Source: Spirochaetota bacterium
GTDB taxonomy: Bacteria; Spirochaetota; Spirochaetia; Sphaerochaetales; Sphaerochaetaceae
DNA length: 64,000 bases
Assembly (NCBI GenBank): GCA_023401595.1
Contig: JAEXDQ010000048.1
Span: 42,254 to 106,253, forward strand
Reading direction: 5' to 3'
Positions 1 to 8,198 of this stretch are shown in pieces (the first letter of the stretch is position 1; each line of letters starts with the position of its first letter). The notes under the pieces are model-generated. The model worked only from the letters and a program-made list of their open reading frames with translations. It was not told where the DNA came from and did not search any database. Both the position numbers and the translations under genes were made by a program.

Positions 1-670
1 TAATCGTCAGCAAGGCGGAGATGAGCATGACGGTCAACTTCGTCCAATCGCTGGAACCGAACGAGCCAAGGGTCCAGAACAACACTTGGTCAAGCTGTTC
101 ATGGTTCAGGAACATGAGCAAGGTCATCGACGCAGACAGCAGATAGTTCAACGCGACGCCGGTAAGCAACAGGGTGGTCTGGGACCATCCGCCGCGACCT
201 GAGACAAGAAATATCAGGAACGCCGTCGCCATGGCGCCGATCCATGCGCTTGCCGGCAGACCCCAGGAGCCGGCCCAGGTCGGCATCATGCCCGCGAGTA
301 GCGCCAAGGCCACACCGAATGACGCACCGGAGGAGATACCCAGCACATAGGGATCGGCCATAGGATTTCGGAACACGGACTGAAAGACTACGCCGCTGGC
401 CGCCAGCACGGCTCCTGCGGTCAGTGCGCTGAGTATGCGCGGGAGCCGCAGGTTCCAGACAATGTAGAATTGTGACTGGGAATACGTGCTTTCGGAAACC
501 TCGGCCCCCCCGAAGATTCCTCCATGAAGGATTGAGATCGTCTGACGGGGACTGATGTCCGCTGGTCCCATCATGATGGCGAATAGCATAAGCAGGACGA
601 TCATGGTCAGCGTTGAGAAAAAGAGTATGTAGGCTTGCCGGCTCTGCCGGGCTCTCCTTGTCATTGACAT
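1..670 (-). CDS. btuC: FecCD-family ABC transporter permease, BtuC-like (partial, runs off the left edge)
   Basis: Inner-membrane permease of a vitamin B12 (or iron-chelate) ABC importer. Reading the minus strand from the ATG at 670 gives a basic N-terminus, a first membrane segment, the LRLPR motif that follows segment 1 in this family, and the conserved stretch FQSVFRNPMADPYVLG with GISSGAS after it, which are hallmarks of FecCD/BtuC proteins. About 223 residues are present; the usual length is 320-340, so the C-terminal third lies outside the window. It starts 5 bases after the stop of the binding-protein gene, so they form one operon. The cobalamin riboswitch upstream argues for B12 rather than haem or siderophore as ligand; the permease sequence alone does not decide this. 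An ATPase gene should follow further left. Confidence 0.9.
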   Translation of the reverse strand, partial: MSMTRRARQSRQAYILFFSTLTMIVLLMLFAIMMGPADISPRQTISILHGGIFGGAEVSESTYSQSQFYIVWNLRLPRILSALTAGAVLAASGVVFQSVFRNPMADPYVLGISSGASFGVALALLAGMMPTWAGSWGLPASAWIGAMATAFLIFLVSGRGGWSQTTLLLTGVALNYLLSASMTLLMFLNHEQLDQVLFWTLGSFGSSDWTKLTVMLISALLTI

Positions 671-675
671 ATTAT

Positions 676-1632
676 TTATTCAGCCATGGCTTGGGGATGG
701 AAGATTCTAGCGAAATCTTCTATCGCCTGTGCCGTCCGGGGGCCCTGTCTGTCCACGGCGTCATTGTCGATAGGATAGATGCTGTCCGTTTTTACCGCGG
801 AGAGATCCCTATAGACGCTGCTTGAACAGAACAGTTGTTTCGTACTTTCAAAATCCGATCCCCAATGGGCGCTCAATATGATGATCTGCGGGTCTTTTTC
901 CGCCAGCAGCTCCTTGCTGTAGGTCCAGTAATGACCGTCCTTAGCTACGTTGTTTCCCCCTGCGAGGGAGATCATTTCATCGATATAGGTATCGCCTGTA
1001 GCCGTGGAATCGAATTGCCCGAAGTCGATCACGTAATAGCAGGTAGGACGCGGCAGCCCTTCAACCTTTTTGACGACCGCTTCAATGCGGTTGTTCAGAA
1101 CGGCTACCAACGAAAGGCTTTCATCTTCTCTGCCGCAGAGCAGACCGATGTCCTTGATCATCTCCATGGTTCCGGCCACGGAGGATTGCTTGTCGATCGT
1201 CGCCAATGGAATGCCCGTTTTACGGAGCGCCTGAAGAACTTCGTTATTCGCCAATGAGCTGGCGATGATCAGATCCGGTTCCAGCGCCAGAATCTTTTCA
1301 ATGGATGGCTGCCAGAGGGTTCCGACGCTTTCAATCGCAGCCGCCTCTTGTGGGTAGTCGCAATAGTCGGTTCTTCCTACCAGTAGTTTTTCTGCTCCGA
1401 GTGCGAAAATGGTCTCCGTCACATTTGGCCCCATGCTCACGATCCGTCGGGGAATGTACGGCAGGTCAATGGTCATGCCGATACTGTCGGTATAGACAAT
1501 GCCTTGCCCCTGTCCTTCCGATTGTATCGCAGGTCGTGTTTCCCTGACCGCCTGGGCTCCCAATGTTGCGATGGCGATGAGCAGGAATATTCCTGTCAAA
1601 ATGATTCTGCGTAGCGACGAAGGGCCTTTCAT
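676..1632 (-). CDS. btuF: Cobalamin ABC transporter substrate-binding protein (BtuF-like)
   Basis: Periplasmic or lipid-free exported binding protein that delivers corrinoid to the BtuCD-type importer. I chose the ATG at 1632, giving 318 residues, because GGAGG lies 7 bases upstream; an in-frame ATG at 1671 has no ribosome site and would put 13 extra residues before the signal peptide. The N-terminus has KGPSSLRR followed by a hydrophobic stretch ending GAQA, a normal signal peptide. The mature part starts with the typical PRRIVSMGPNVTE motif, then LGAEKLLVGRTDYCDYP and EPDLIIAS, as in BtuF/FhuD-type proteins. The single long gene fits a two-lobed type III binding protein. Transcription passes through the cobalamin riboswitch, so it should be switched off when adenosylcobalamin is abundant. 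Confidence 0.92.
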   Translation of the reverse strand: MKGPSSLRRIILTGIFLLIAIATLGAQAVRETRPAIQSEGQGQGIVYTDSIGMTIDLPYIPRRIVSMGPNVTETIFALGAEKLLVGRTDYCDYPQEAAAIESVGTLWQPSIEKILALEPDLIIASSLANNEVLQALRKTGIPLATIDKQSSVAGTMEMIKDIGLLCGREDESLSLVAVLNNRIEAVVKKVEGLPRPTCYYVIDFGQFDSTATGDTYIDEMISLAGGNNVAKDGHYWTYSKELLAEKDPQIIILSAHWGSDFESTKQLFCSSSVYRDLSAVKTDSIYPIDNDAVDRQGPRTAQAIEDFARIFHPQAMAE

Positions 1633-1711
1633 GCCTGCGCCTCCTGGGGTGGAACCTCCGTCGGAACGCATGTTGCCGTTCCAGATCCATGCGCCGTGGA
1701 TCCCGCTTTGT

Positions 1712-1925
1712 CTTCGGACAGAGGCGCACGATCAGGCAGGTCTCCTGGCTTGGCGTCGTTGGAAAATGAAACCTTCCCAAAGCCGGCATACGCTTCAGTG
1801 GCCGTCCCCTCGTCCGGCAAGGACGACGGAACAATCATTTCCAGTAACCTAGGGCATATGCCCTGACCTCACAGTGGCGGGACCGCATGGGATTTCCACC
1901 CATTTCCCTTTCGCGTCTACGACGC
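1712..1925 (-). promoter_or_regulatory. Cobalamin riboswitch
   Basis: On the minus strand the leader carries the two signature blocks of the class: GGGTGGAAATCCC followed by GGTCCCGCCACTGTGAGGTC, and downstream the highly conserved GCCAGGAGACCTGCC (plus-strand 1735-1749). Between them are the expected variable stems. It lies directly before btuF-btuC. A hairpin with arms GGAACG and CGTTCC (plus 1663-1682) sits between the aptamer and the btuF ribosome site and could belong to the expression platform; there is no U-run, so control of translation is more likely than termination. Outer limits are approximate. Confidence 0.95.
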
Positions 1926-1946
1926 ATACCGAACGTGCATGGTGTT

Positions 1947-1975
1947 ACTCTAAAGAGCCGTATTCCTCCTGTCAA
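1947..1975 (-). promoter_or_regulatory. Sigma-70-type promoter of the B12 uptake operon
   Basis: Minus strand TTGACA (1975-1970), 17-base spacer, TAGAGT (1952-1947). It sits just upstream of the cobalamin riboswitch, at the right distance for a short untranslated start of the aptamer. Confidence 0.6.
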
Positions 1976-1987
1976 GCCTGCTTGCGT

Positions 1988-2337
1988 CTCGGCCGTCTCG
2001 CTACGTTGGCTGCGCAGGGCCGTACTGTAGTACTGTCCCCGCTTGCCTGCCTTGTGTTCCGGGCCGATCCGCTTCGCAGGAACCTGCCGCACCTCGGCCG
2101 TCTCGCTACGTTGGCTACGCAGGGCCGTACCGTAGTACTGTCCCCGCTTGCCGGCCTTGTGTTCCAGGCCGATCCGCTTCGCAGGAACCTGCCGCATCTC
2201 GGTCGTCTCGCTACGTTGGCTGCGCAGGACCGTACCGTAGTACTGTCCCTTCTTGCCGGCCTTGCGTTCCGGGCCGATCCGCTTCGCAGGAACCTACCGC
2301 ATCCCATCCGTCTCGCCGCGTTGGCTACGCAGGGGAT
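1988..2337. repeat. 105-bp tandem repeat, about 3.3 copies
   Basis: Copies start at 1988, 2093, 2198 and 2303, an exact 105-base spacing. The first three copies are about 95 percent identical by eye; the fourth is partial and starts to diverge at once (CCCATCCG for CTCGGCCG). Each unit holds GTAGTACTGTCC and a GATCCGCTTCGCAGG block. Since 105 is a multiple of three, all frames stay open across copies and produce repetitive translations of 35-residue period, but these have no ribosome site, no start and no recognisable protein character. I treat the array as non-coding. It lies between the B12 operon promoter and the next gene. Confidence 0.9.
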
Positions 2338-2673
2338 TGCCTGTATGGAGAACCTTACAGCTTGTTTTCCGGTAATATGATAGGGCTTTCCATCATCTTC
2401 CATCCATGGTGCCTAGAGGGTGTTTTTGGCAAGTAGACGGGTCAGTATGCGTGAAAACCACGCATTTGAACCCCATAGGTAATGATGGTATCATGATAGT
2501 GTCAAAATGGTTACGGGCCATGTTCACGCTGACAACCGTTGAACACGATCGGACGGCACTATTCAATGAGTCTTGTTGTCATCAATTGGAAAACAATGGT
2601 GAGTCCCTGCGCATTGCTTGTATATACCTTGATTTGCTGGAATATCTTTAGTTGGAAGTACGGAGGAGCATGA
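2338..2673. other. Intergenic stretch without a recognisable gene
   Basis: Follows the tandem array and precedes the gene at 2674, which has GGAGG about 10 bases upstream of its ATG. I found no convincing promoter, terminator or RNA gene; open frames here are short and lack ribosome sites. Confidence 0.6.
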
Positions 2674-5487
2674 ATGAGCAGAAACATAAAGTTGAAATCT
2701 GTAATTCGCATCAAAAAACGGTTTCCACGGCCTGATTTGGCGCATCTTGACAGATCGACAAGCGAGCCTGAAACAAAACCGACAATAAAGAAAGCTTCAA
2801 CGCCGCCGCCTCGGCCGGTTTCTCAGACAAAGCCGGTCGATACTGGAAGCCCGGAAGTAAGAAGCCCGGAAGCTGGAAGCTGCGTCTCCGCTGACCGTCC
2901 TCAATGCTCGGAGTATGCCGCCGCTCATGAGCCTTTGTCCGGAGCCTCCACACTCGCGGCTTCTGCGGACAAAGCCGATGCTTCCACGTTCGTAAAATCC
3001 AAACCGAGCCAAGAATCGTCGTCAGGTATCCCTGTCGAACCGCTTGCCGATACGGACGAATCCGCCTCCGGGCAAGCCGGTTCCTTGGTTCAGAGGAAGC
3101 TCAAGAGGCTGTCCCTTCCTGAACTGCAACGGTATGCAAAACAATCTGCGAAAGGGGCGGACAACGCAATCTTGGAGCATGCGGGCCTCTCTTCCTTGCT
3201 GGATGAAAAGCTGGCGGAGATCAAGGATACGAAGACTCCGAAGGACGCCTCTGAGGACGTCCGGACTGAATACAATGAAAAACGGGCTCAGCTACGTAAG
3301 GAACGGGATGCAATCAGTCGAAAGAAGACGATCTCCTATGAAAACGCAGTGGCGTTGGAACGTGCCGCGGATGAATACGCCGCCGTCGTCGCCATGTTGC
3401 TTGATCGGCCAGAAGTCGACTATCGAAGACAACCGCGGCTCAATGAAAAGCATATCGACTTGACTGACGAAGAGAAACTTGCGCTGATCGAGCGTTTTCT
3501 CTCTTCCGGTCGTTTTTCCAAGCATGATGCGCCGGCTTCTCAACCGACGATTCTGGCCGAGGCTTCCGGGACCGTCGCCCCGGAAGCCTCGGACGGTTCA
3601 AAGCCCGGAGCTTCTGGGCTGGATAGCATGGAGTCCGCTCCTTCCTCTGCGCCGGCGTCCACATCCGAGGATACGCACCCGGCTTCTCCCGTCGCTGATA
3701 CAGATGGTGGATCCGATGATAATGGCGGAAAACGTGGCAGAGGCATGTTGTACGCTTTGTTGCTCTTGTTCGCGGTCATCATCCTCATCCTTATGTGGTT
3801 CTGTACCTCAAAAAAAACTTCTACGGACGTTTCTTCGCTGACTGCGGTATCTTCTACCGCCACTACGACGATATCCTCTTCCTCAACTGAAATACAGGGA
3901 ACGGCGCCTGCTTTGGGAGTTCAGACTATCACCCAAGATGAACAAATCGCGGTTGAGCCGAATGGGAAGAGCGTGGCTCCGGAACCTATATCAGAGTCTG
4001 TCGCCGAACTGACCACCGGCGTAGAGGGGGCTACCGTACCTGCTCCCAGGGGAACTGAACCCATATCGGAATCTGCCGGCGAGGGTGTTGGACTGACGGT
4101 TAAAGCGACCATCGTATCTTTGTCGGAACCAACTGTACAAGCTGTTCCTGCGCTGGAAAAAGCCGGGTCGGACAGCCCTGTGTTTTCGTCTGAGTCGATT
4201 GAAAAAGAGGTTTCTGTATCGGGGAACGTCGATTGCATGGGATATGCCGTGTCCGTCCAATCGTATGATGGGTTCGCCGAGGTGAGTTATCCGTCGTCCA
4301 TCACCACCAAAGAAGCCTCTTCATTTCTTATCCATGAATATGCCCTGTACGCCGATTCCCTTTCGGAGGCGTCCTATACGTTTGTTTCTCCTGGGTTGGT
4401 ACGTATCGACTATCCCATCGGTATTTCCGTCGCTGACCGTAGGTATGCGGTAGACCGGTTCTGCAAGGATTTGATTGCCTACGCAGAAGGTCTGGCCGTC
4501 GCATCAACCCCTGTTTCCAGGCGAGAAGACACGGAGGGCGAGCCCTCCGTTATCGCATCCGGACTCTCAGATCAGGTGGATGCGGACAGTATCCCTTCGA
4601 AAGACTTGCCGGCGGCCACGGTTGTCGCGGCCCTACCGGCATCCGGCGAGGCTCCTTCGACTGTCGATGTTTCGGCCGATGCGGCAGCAAAAACAAATAC
4701 CTTGAAACTGACGGCGTTCATTGACAATGAAGCCGCCGGGACTTCTCCCGCCGCGTCTGAAGTTCCCGTTGACCGAACAAAGGAAGATGGTATCTCTCCA
4801 ATTGCGGTTGAGGCGACCGTCGTGGCTGTCGCTGGGCCTGAAGCTTCATCCGGGCGATCTGGGAACGGAGAACCTGGCCAGATCGTGGTTCCGTCTCCCG
4901 TAGTCTTTTCTGAACGGCGGCCTGCCGTCACAGAATTGGAGCCTTCCGTCGCTGTTGCCGTACCTACGGTCGAACCCGTATCACAGTCCGTTGAAACTGA
5001 TAAGCCTGTGAGTCTCCTTACCTTTTGGGGCGCTCCGTTCTCGTTCAAGGCGGTCGATATCCTCTCGAGCAATTATGCCTACTATTCATCCTATGGAGCG
5101 GGTAGCGGACTGTCATATGATTATCGGTTCCCGACCGGGACGACGCTTGGTCTCGATATAGGTTTCCTTTGGCATAAGATCAGCTACGCCCCTTACTACG
5201 ACCTTCCGGTCATAGCAAGATTCGGGTATCGGTGGGAAGGTTCCAAATGGTCGTTCGGGATAATGTTCGGCGCAGGTGTCATGATCGCCAGATACGAAGG
5301 GGTGACCCAATACTCGTTGTTATGTGCGACTTCCGTGGAGCTGCACCGTTGGATGACTGAGAAGCTCGGCTTGTCTCTGCGGCTGACCGGACTGATGTCC
5401 GGAAATTCGTTGCTGCCTTCTGGAGGCAGCTTCGCCATGATAAGCTACGAGCTTCCTGTGTTCCTCGGATTGACTTTCCGTTTCTAA
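2674..5487 (+). CDS. Large low-complexity envelope protein with central TM segment and barrel-like C-terminus
   Basis: No family recognised; 937 residues. Residues 1-355 are basic then rich in Ser, Ala, Pro and Glu, with a charged helical part around 145-260. One strong hydrophobic segment lies at about 359-379 (LYALLLLFAVIILILMWF), preceded by KRGRG, so the first part should be cytoplasmic. Residues 380-780 are Ser/Thr/Val/Pro-rich with a repeated EPISES motif, resembling an extended periplasmic linker. The last 155 residues alternate aromatic and polar residues, with strands such as SLLTFWGAPFSFK and YRWEGSKWSFGIMFG, and end in LGLTFRF, a terminal Phe as in outer-membrane barrels. The inferred topology is cytoplasm, inner membrane, periplasm, outer membrane. 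There is no N-terminal signal peptide. Function unknown; it could link the envelope layers or be a secreted-barrel chimera. Confidence 0.75.
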   Translation: MSRNIKLKSVIRIKKRFPRPDLAHLDRSTSEPETKPTIKKASTPPPRPVSQTKPVDTGSPEVRSPEAGSCVSADRPQCSEYAAAHEPLSGASTLAASADKADASTFVKSKPSQESSSGIPVEPLADTDESASGQAGSLVQRKLKRLSLPELQRYAKQSAKGADNAILEHAGLSSLLDEKLAEIKDTKTPKDASEDVRTEYNEKRAQLRKERDAISRKKTISYENAVALERAADEYAAVVAMLLDRPEVDYRRQPRLNEKHIDLTDEEKLALIERFLSSGRFSKHDAPASQPTILAEASGTVAPEASDGSKPGASGLDSMESAPSSAPASTSEDTHPASPVADTDGGSDDNGGKRGRGMLYALLLLFAVIILILMWFCTSKKTSTDVSSLTAVSSTATTTISSSSTEIQGTAPALGVQTITQDEQIAVEPNGKSVAPEPISESVAELTTGVEGATVPAPRGTEPISESAGEGVGLTVKATIVSLSEPTVQAVPALEKAGSDSPVFSSESIEKEVSVSGNVDCMGYAVSVQSYDGFAEVSYPSSITTKEASSFLIHEYALYADSLSEASYTFVSPGLVRIDYPIGISVADRRYAVDRFCKDLIAYAEGLAVASTPVSRREDTEGEPSVIASGLSDQVDADSIPSKDLPAATVVAALPASGEAPSTVDVSADAAAKTNTLKLTAFIDNEAAGTSPAASEVPVDRTKEDGISPIAVEATVVAVAGPEASSGRSGNGEPGQIVVPSPVVFSERRPAVTELEPSVAVAVPTVEPVSQSVETDKPVSLLTFWGAPFSFKAVDILSSNYAYYSSYGAGSGLSYDYRFPTGTTLGLDIGFLWHKISYAPYYDLPVIARFGYRWEGSKWSFGIMFGAGVMIARYEGVTQYSLLCATSVELHRWMTEKLGLSLRLTGLMSGNSLLPSGGSFAMISYELPVFLGLTFRF

Positions 5488-5618
5488 AGGACGGAACGCT
5501 GTATCACGTCGTCGCTTGATGCGACATAGAGGATGCGCCGCAGTATCGTCGGAAGCGATCATTGTGGCGCTCCTTTTTTGCGTTGACCCCTCATGCCGTC
5601 GTGATGTATCATCGCCCC

Positions 5619-6071
5619 ATGAACAATAGAGAACTGATCATATATACCGACGGAGGATGCTCCGGCAATCCCGGTCCCGGCGGTTGGGCGTATGTCATAC
5701 AGGCTGACGGATGTACCTTGACCCAAGGTAGCGGCGGAGAGGCGCAGACGACCAACAACAGGATGGAGTTGACCGCCGTTATCGAGGCGTTGAAGAAGGC
5801 GGGGGAGTACAAGCCCGATTCCATTATCCTGCATACTGATAGCCAATATGTGAAGAACGGCATCACCGCCTGGATCCACAACTGGAAACGGAACGGATGG
5901 CGTACCTCTTCAAAAGAACCGGTGAAGAACAAGGACTATTGGATCGCGCTCGATGCGATCAACGCCGTCATGCCCGTAAAATGGCAATGGGTGAAGGGGC
6001 ATGCGGGAATTGAACTGAACGAACTCTGCGACAGCCTGGTGCGTGTCGAAATGGATAAGTTTTTGGCCTGA
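5619..6071 (+). CDS. rnhA: Ribonuclease HI
   Basis: Cuts the RNA strand of RNA-DNA hybrids (primer and R-loop removal) in the cytoplasm. 150 residues from the ATG at 5619, the usual length. The motif YTDGGCSGNPGPGG gives the first catalytic Asp; MELTAVIEAL gives the Glu; LHTDSQYV gives the second Asp; the late Asp is in ELCDSLV. The basic patch WKRNGWRTS is the substrate-binding handle seen in E. coli RNase HI. In-frame starts at 5604 (ATG) or 5562 (TTG) are possible but would add residues not seen in the family, and none has a strong ribosome site. Its stop codon lies inside a terminator hairpin. Confidence 0.95.
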   Translation: MNNRELIIYTDGGCSGNPGPGGWAYVIQADGCTLTQGSGGEAQTTNNRMELTAVIEALKKAGEYKPDSIILHTDSQYVKNGITAWIHNWKRNGWRTSSKEPVKNKDYWIALDAINAVMPVKWQWVKGHAGIELNELCDSLVRVEMDKFLA

Positions 6072-6102
6072 GCTTTCCCGATAGGCCGGAAAGCTCAGTT
6101 TT
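6068..6102 (+). terminator. Intrinsic terminator between rnhA and the convergent lipoprotein gene
   Basis: CTGAGCTTTCC (6068-6078) pairs perfectly with GGAAAGCTCAG (6088-6098), followed by TTTT. The stop codons of both convergent genes (6069-6071 plus, 6095-6097 minus) lie within the two arms. Confidence 0.8.
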
Positions 6103-6715
6103 GCGTTGGCGCGGGAAAGCCTGCCTCCGCCAGCGAAGCCCAAGGCTCTCCCGTTCCTCCGGCGGCCCTGTCGATCGTGGACAATGCTTCCAACGCGGCT
6201 TTGTCGGCCGATTTTCTTTCCAATAGGAACCGGGCGTGGACAGCGGCGGTATCGTAGCGTTGCGCCTTGATCAATAGCTGCATCAGCCGCACCCTGCTTT
6301 CCATGTCCGCGGGGTCGAGGCTGACGATCTCCTCCCATACGAGAATGGCTTCGTCCGGCTTTCCCGCCAGTTCCAGTCCGGTAGCCTGCGCCTTGGCGAA
6401 ACGCAGCAGCTTCGGATGTGACCCATAGGATGTTTCAGCAAGCTTCACAGCCTCGTCAAAACGATTCGCCTTGAGCAAGGCCGCGATCTTGTTGTACAGC
6501 AGCTTTTCATTTTCCGGCTGGACTTCCAGCCCGCGGTCATAGGTTTCTATGGCTTTGCCGATGTCGTTTTCCGCGAAATACAAGCCTCCCAGCTCCAAAG
6601 CCGCATTGACTTCCCTTGTCGCTTTATCGTCGGTAGTCGCGCAACCAGTAGCCAGGAGCGATGCAAAGAGCAATATCGTCAACGGTATGTGCCAGAAACG
6701 AAAGATGCGTTCCAC
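6095..6715 (-). CDS. TPR-repeat lipoprotein
   Basis: 206 residues from a GTG at 6715. A short signal peptide ends in the lipobox LATGC, so the mature protein begins at Cys25 and is lipid-anchored. The rest is helical with TPR-like units: ALELGGLYFAENDIGKAIE, LLYNKIAALLKANRFDEAV, and two or three more, typical of a protein-interaction scaffold. Nothing shows the partner. It starts 3 bases after the stop of the upstream uracil phosphoribosyltransferase gene and is almost certainly co-transcribed with it, although no functional link is evident. The stop lies within the terminator hairpin shared with rnhA. Confidence 0.8.
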   Translation of the reverse strand: MERIFRFWHIPLTILLFASLLATGCATTDDKATREVNAALELGGLYFAENDIGKAIETYDRGLEVQPENEKLLYNKIAALLKANRFDEAVKLAETSYGSHPKLLRFAKAQATGLELAGKPDEAILVWEEIVSLDPADMESRVRLMQLLIKAQRYDTAAVHARFLLERKSADKAALEALSTIDRAAGGTGEPWASLAEAGFPAPTQN

Positions 6716-6718
6716 TCT

Positions 6719-7783
6719 CTAGCGTCCCAGAACGGTCTGTTCGATTTCCTTGACCTGCGCGCGGTACAGATTTGTAATGGAGCTTCCGTAGTCGGCGATC
6801 AGTTGGATCATGTTTCTCGGATTGTCTTCTGTGTCGCAGCCGTTCAGTCTGTCGCCGGCGTCGCCGAGGCCGGGAAGGATGTAGGCTTTTTCATTGAGGA
6901 CGGGATCCATCCACAGCGTATAGACCTCCGCCCCTTCGATCGCGCGAGCGATTCGCAGGGAGCCCTTTAACGCGCTGATGACGTTGATGAACTTGATGGA
7001 TTTCGGCTTGACGCCCTGGCTTGTCAGGTATTTGACGATCGTGACCAAAGAGCCCCCCGTCGCGTTCATCGGGTCGGCGAAGATCAGATCCTTGCCGTCC
7101 AGTTGCTCCAAAGAGAAGAAGGAACGATCCAGGTCCAGAACATAATCCATGTTCATCTCTTTCTTCGTGTCGTCGCGCTTGATCTTGAACAATGCGAACG
7201 GAGTGATGAAGTCGTTTGACGAATACTCCTGGATTTCCTTGCTGATGATCATGGACGGCAAAAGCGCGCCCCTGAGCATGACGCACATGACGCTGTTGTG
7301 AATCAGGCTGTCGACATCCGGGATCCTATGCACCGCATAGTTCCTGACGGGCAGAGTCACAGGCGTCGCGGTGATGATGCTCCTTTTCCGAGGCAGCGCG
7401 GCGTCGGCGTAGACATGGGCGAACAGTAGCTCGTACGCCCGCTGGATGAAATAGAGGAACTCTTCGTGCGGCGTTCTGGGATCTCTCAGCTTTGCGATAA
7501 GCCGGGAAGCTCCTCCATGCTGCTCCTGCGGGGTTTCAAAGGAATAGACGTGGATGTTGGGCTCTTCCGAACAGACCTGCTTGAGATATCTGCCGATTTC
7601 CGCGGCGCTTTCCACCAGACCTTTTCGGGCTTCCTCCAATTGCATGACGTCGGTTGCGCTATCCAATGTTGAACAAAAGCCGAGCGACTTCTGGTACAAT
7701 GTGTCTACATGTGTGATTTTTTCCTTGTCGCTGTCAAGCAGGAAGCCATCCAGATCCGTGGCGTGCAATACGATCTTGTTCAT
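6719..7783 (-). CDS. upp: Uracil phosphoribosyltransferase with N-terminal extension
   Basis: Converts uracil and PRPP to UMP (pyrimidine salvage, cytoplasm). The C-terminal 210 residues match the enzyme: RNYAVHRIPD, the PRPP loop in FADPMNATGGSL, and the uracil-binding signature PGLGDAGDRLNG near the C-terminus. At 354 residues it is about 145 longer than the usual 208; the extra part is N-terminal (residues 1-140), mostly helical and soluble, with no domain I can name. GAGAGAGGA upstream supports the ATG at 7783. Followed within 3 bases by the TPR lipoprotein gene. The extension may be regulatory; that is a guess. Confidence 0.88.
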   Translation of the reverse strand: MNKIVLHATDLDGFLLDSDKEKITHVDTLYQKSLGFCSTLDSATDVMQLEEARKGLVESAAEIGRYLKQVCSEEPNIHVYSFETPQEQHGGASRLIAKLRDPRTPHEEFLYFIQRAYELLFAHVYADAALPRKRSIITATPVTLPVRNYAVHRIPDVDSLIHNSVMCVMLRGALLPSMIISKEIQEYSSNDFITPFALFKIKRDDTKKEMNMDYVLDLDRSFFSLEQLDGKDLIFADPMNATGGSLVTIVKYLTSQGVKPKSIKFINVISALKGSLRIARAIEGAEVYTLWMDPVLNEKAYILPGLGDAGDRLNGCDTEDNPRNMIQLIADYGSSITNLYRAQVKEIEQTVLGR

Positions 7784-8198
7784 TTGTATATTCCTCTCTC
7801 GTTTCTTTGTCCAAAGCGTTTTCTATCGCTGAAGGCGCGGCCGACATGCCGATCATCAGATATACTACTGTAAAGCATCGCTTTTCGCAATGTTCTTCTG
7901 TGGGGTTCATCATACCATAATCATCATTTCCTGTGATAGCGTCCTTGCGGCAGAATGGGGGAGGGAGGACGGTCTCCATGCCGTCGATAGGCAAGAGGGG
8001 GGCTCGCTGGATACATGGAAACCGATACATCGTCGGACCTCCTCGGTAAAATACGGAGGGTTCCGATAGTTTCTTTGTACCGCAGGGGCGACAAAAAACG
8101 GACAATTTGCTATGATGCTGTCTGTGCTTCCGGCTCATTCGGTGAGAGATCCCTGTCGGCTGGCTGTACGTAGTATGCTTATTGTATGAGGTGTAATC
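7784..8198. other. Divergent intergenic region upp / adk
   Basis: 415 bases separating two divergent genes. It holds the candidate upp promoter listed separately. A TATGAT-like hexamer lies near 8110 upstream of adk but lacks a good -35 partner. No RNA gene or conserved small protein seen. Confidence 0.5.
7862..7890 (-). promoter_or_regulatory. Candidate promoter of upp
   Basis: Minus strand TTGCGA (7890-7885), 17-base spacer, TAGTAT (7867-7862), about 80 bases before the upp start. Confidence 0.45.

Noticed and set aside
1874..2403. Open frames on both strands with 35-residue repeats over the 105-bp array
   Set aside because: The frames stay open only because 105 is divisible by three; no ribosome site, start or sensible composition.
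7734..8138. Minus-strand open frame of 134 residues between upp and adk
   Set aside because: Overlaps the upp start and candidate promoter, low-quality composition, no ribosome site.
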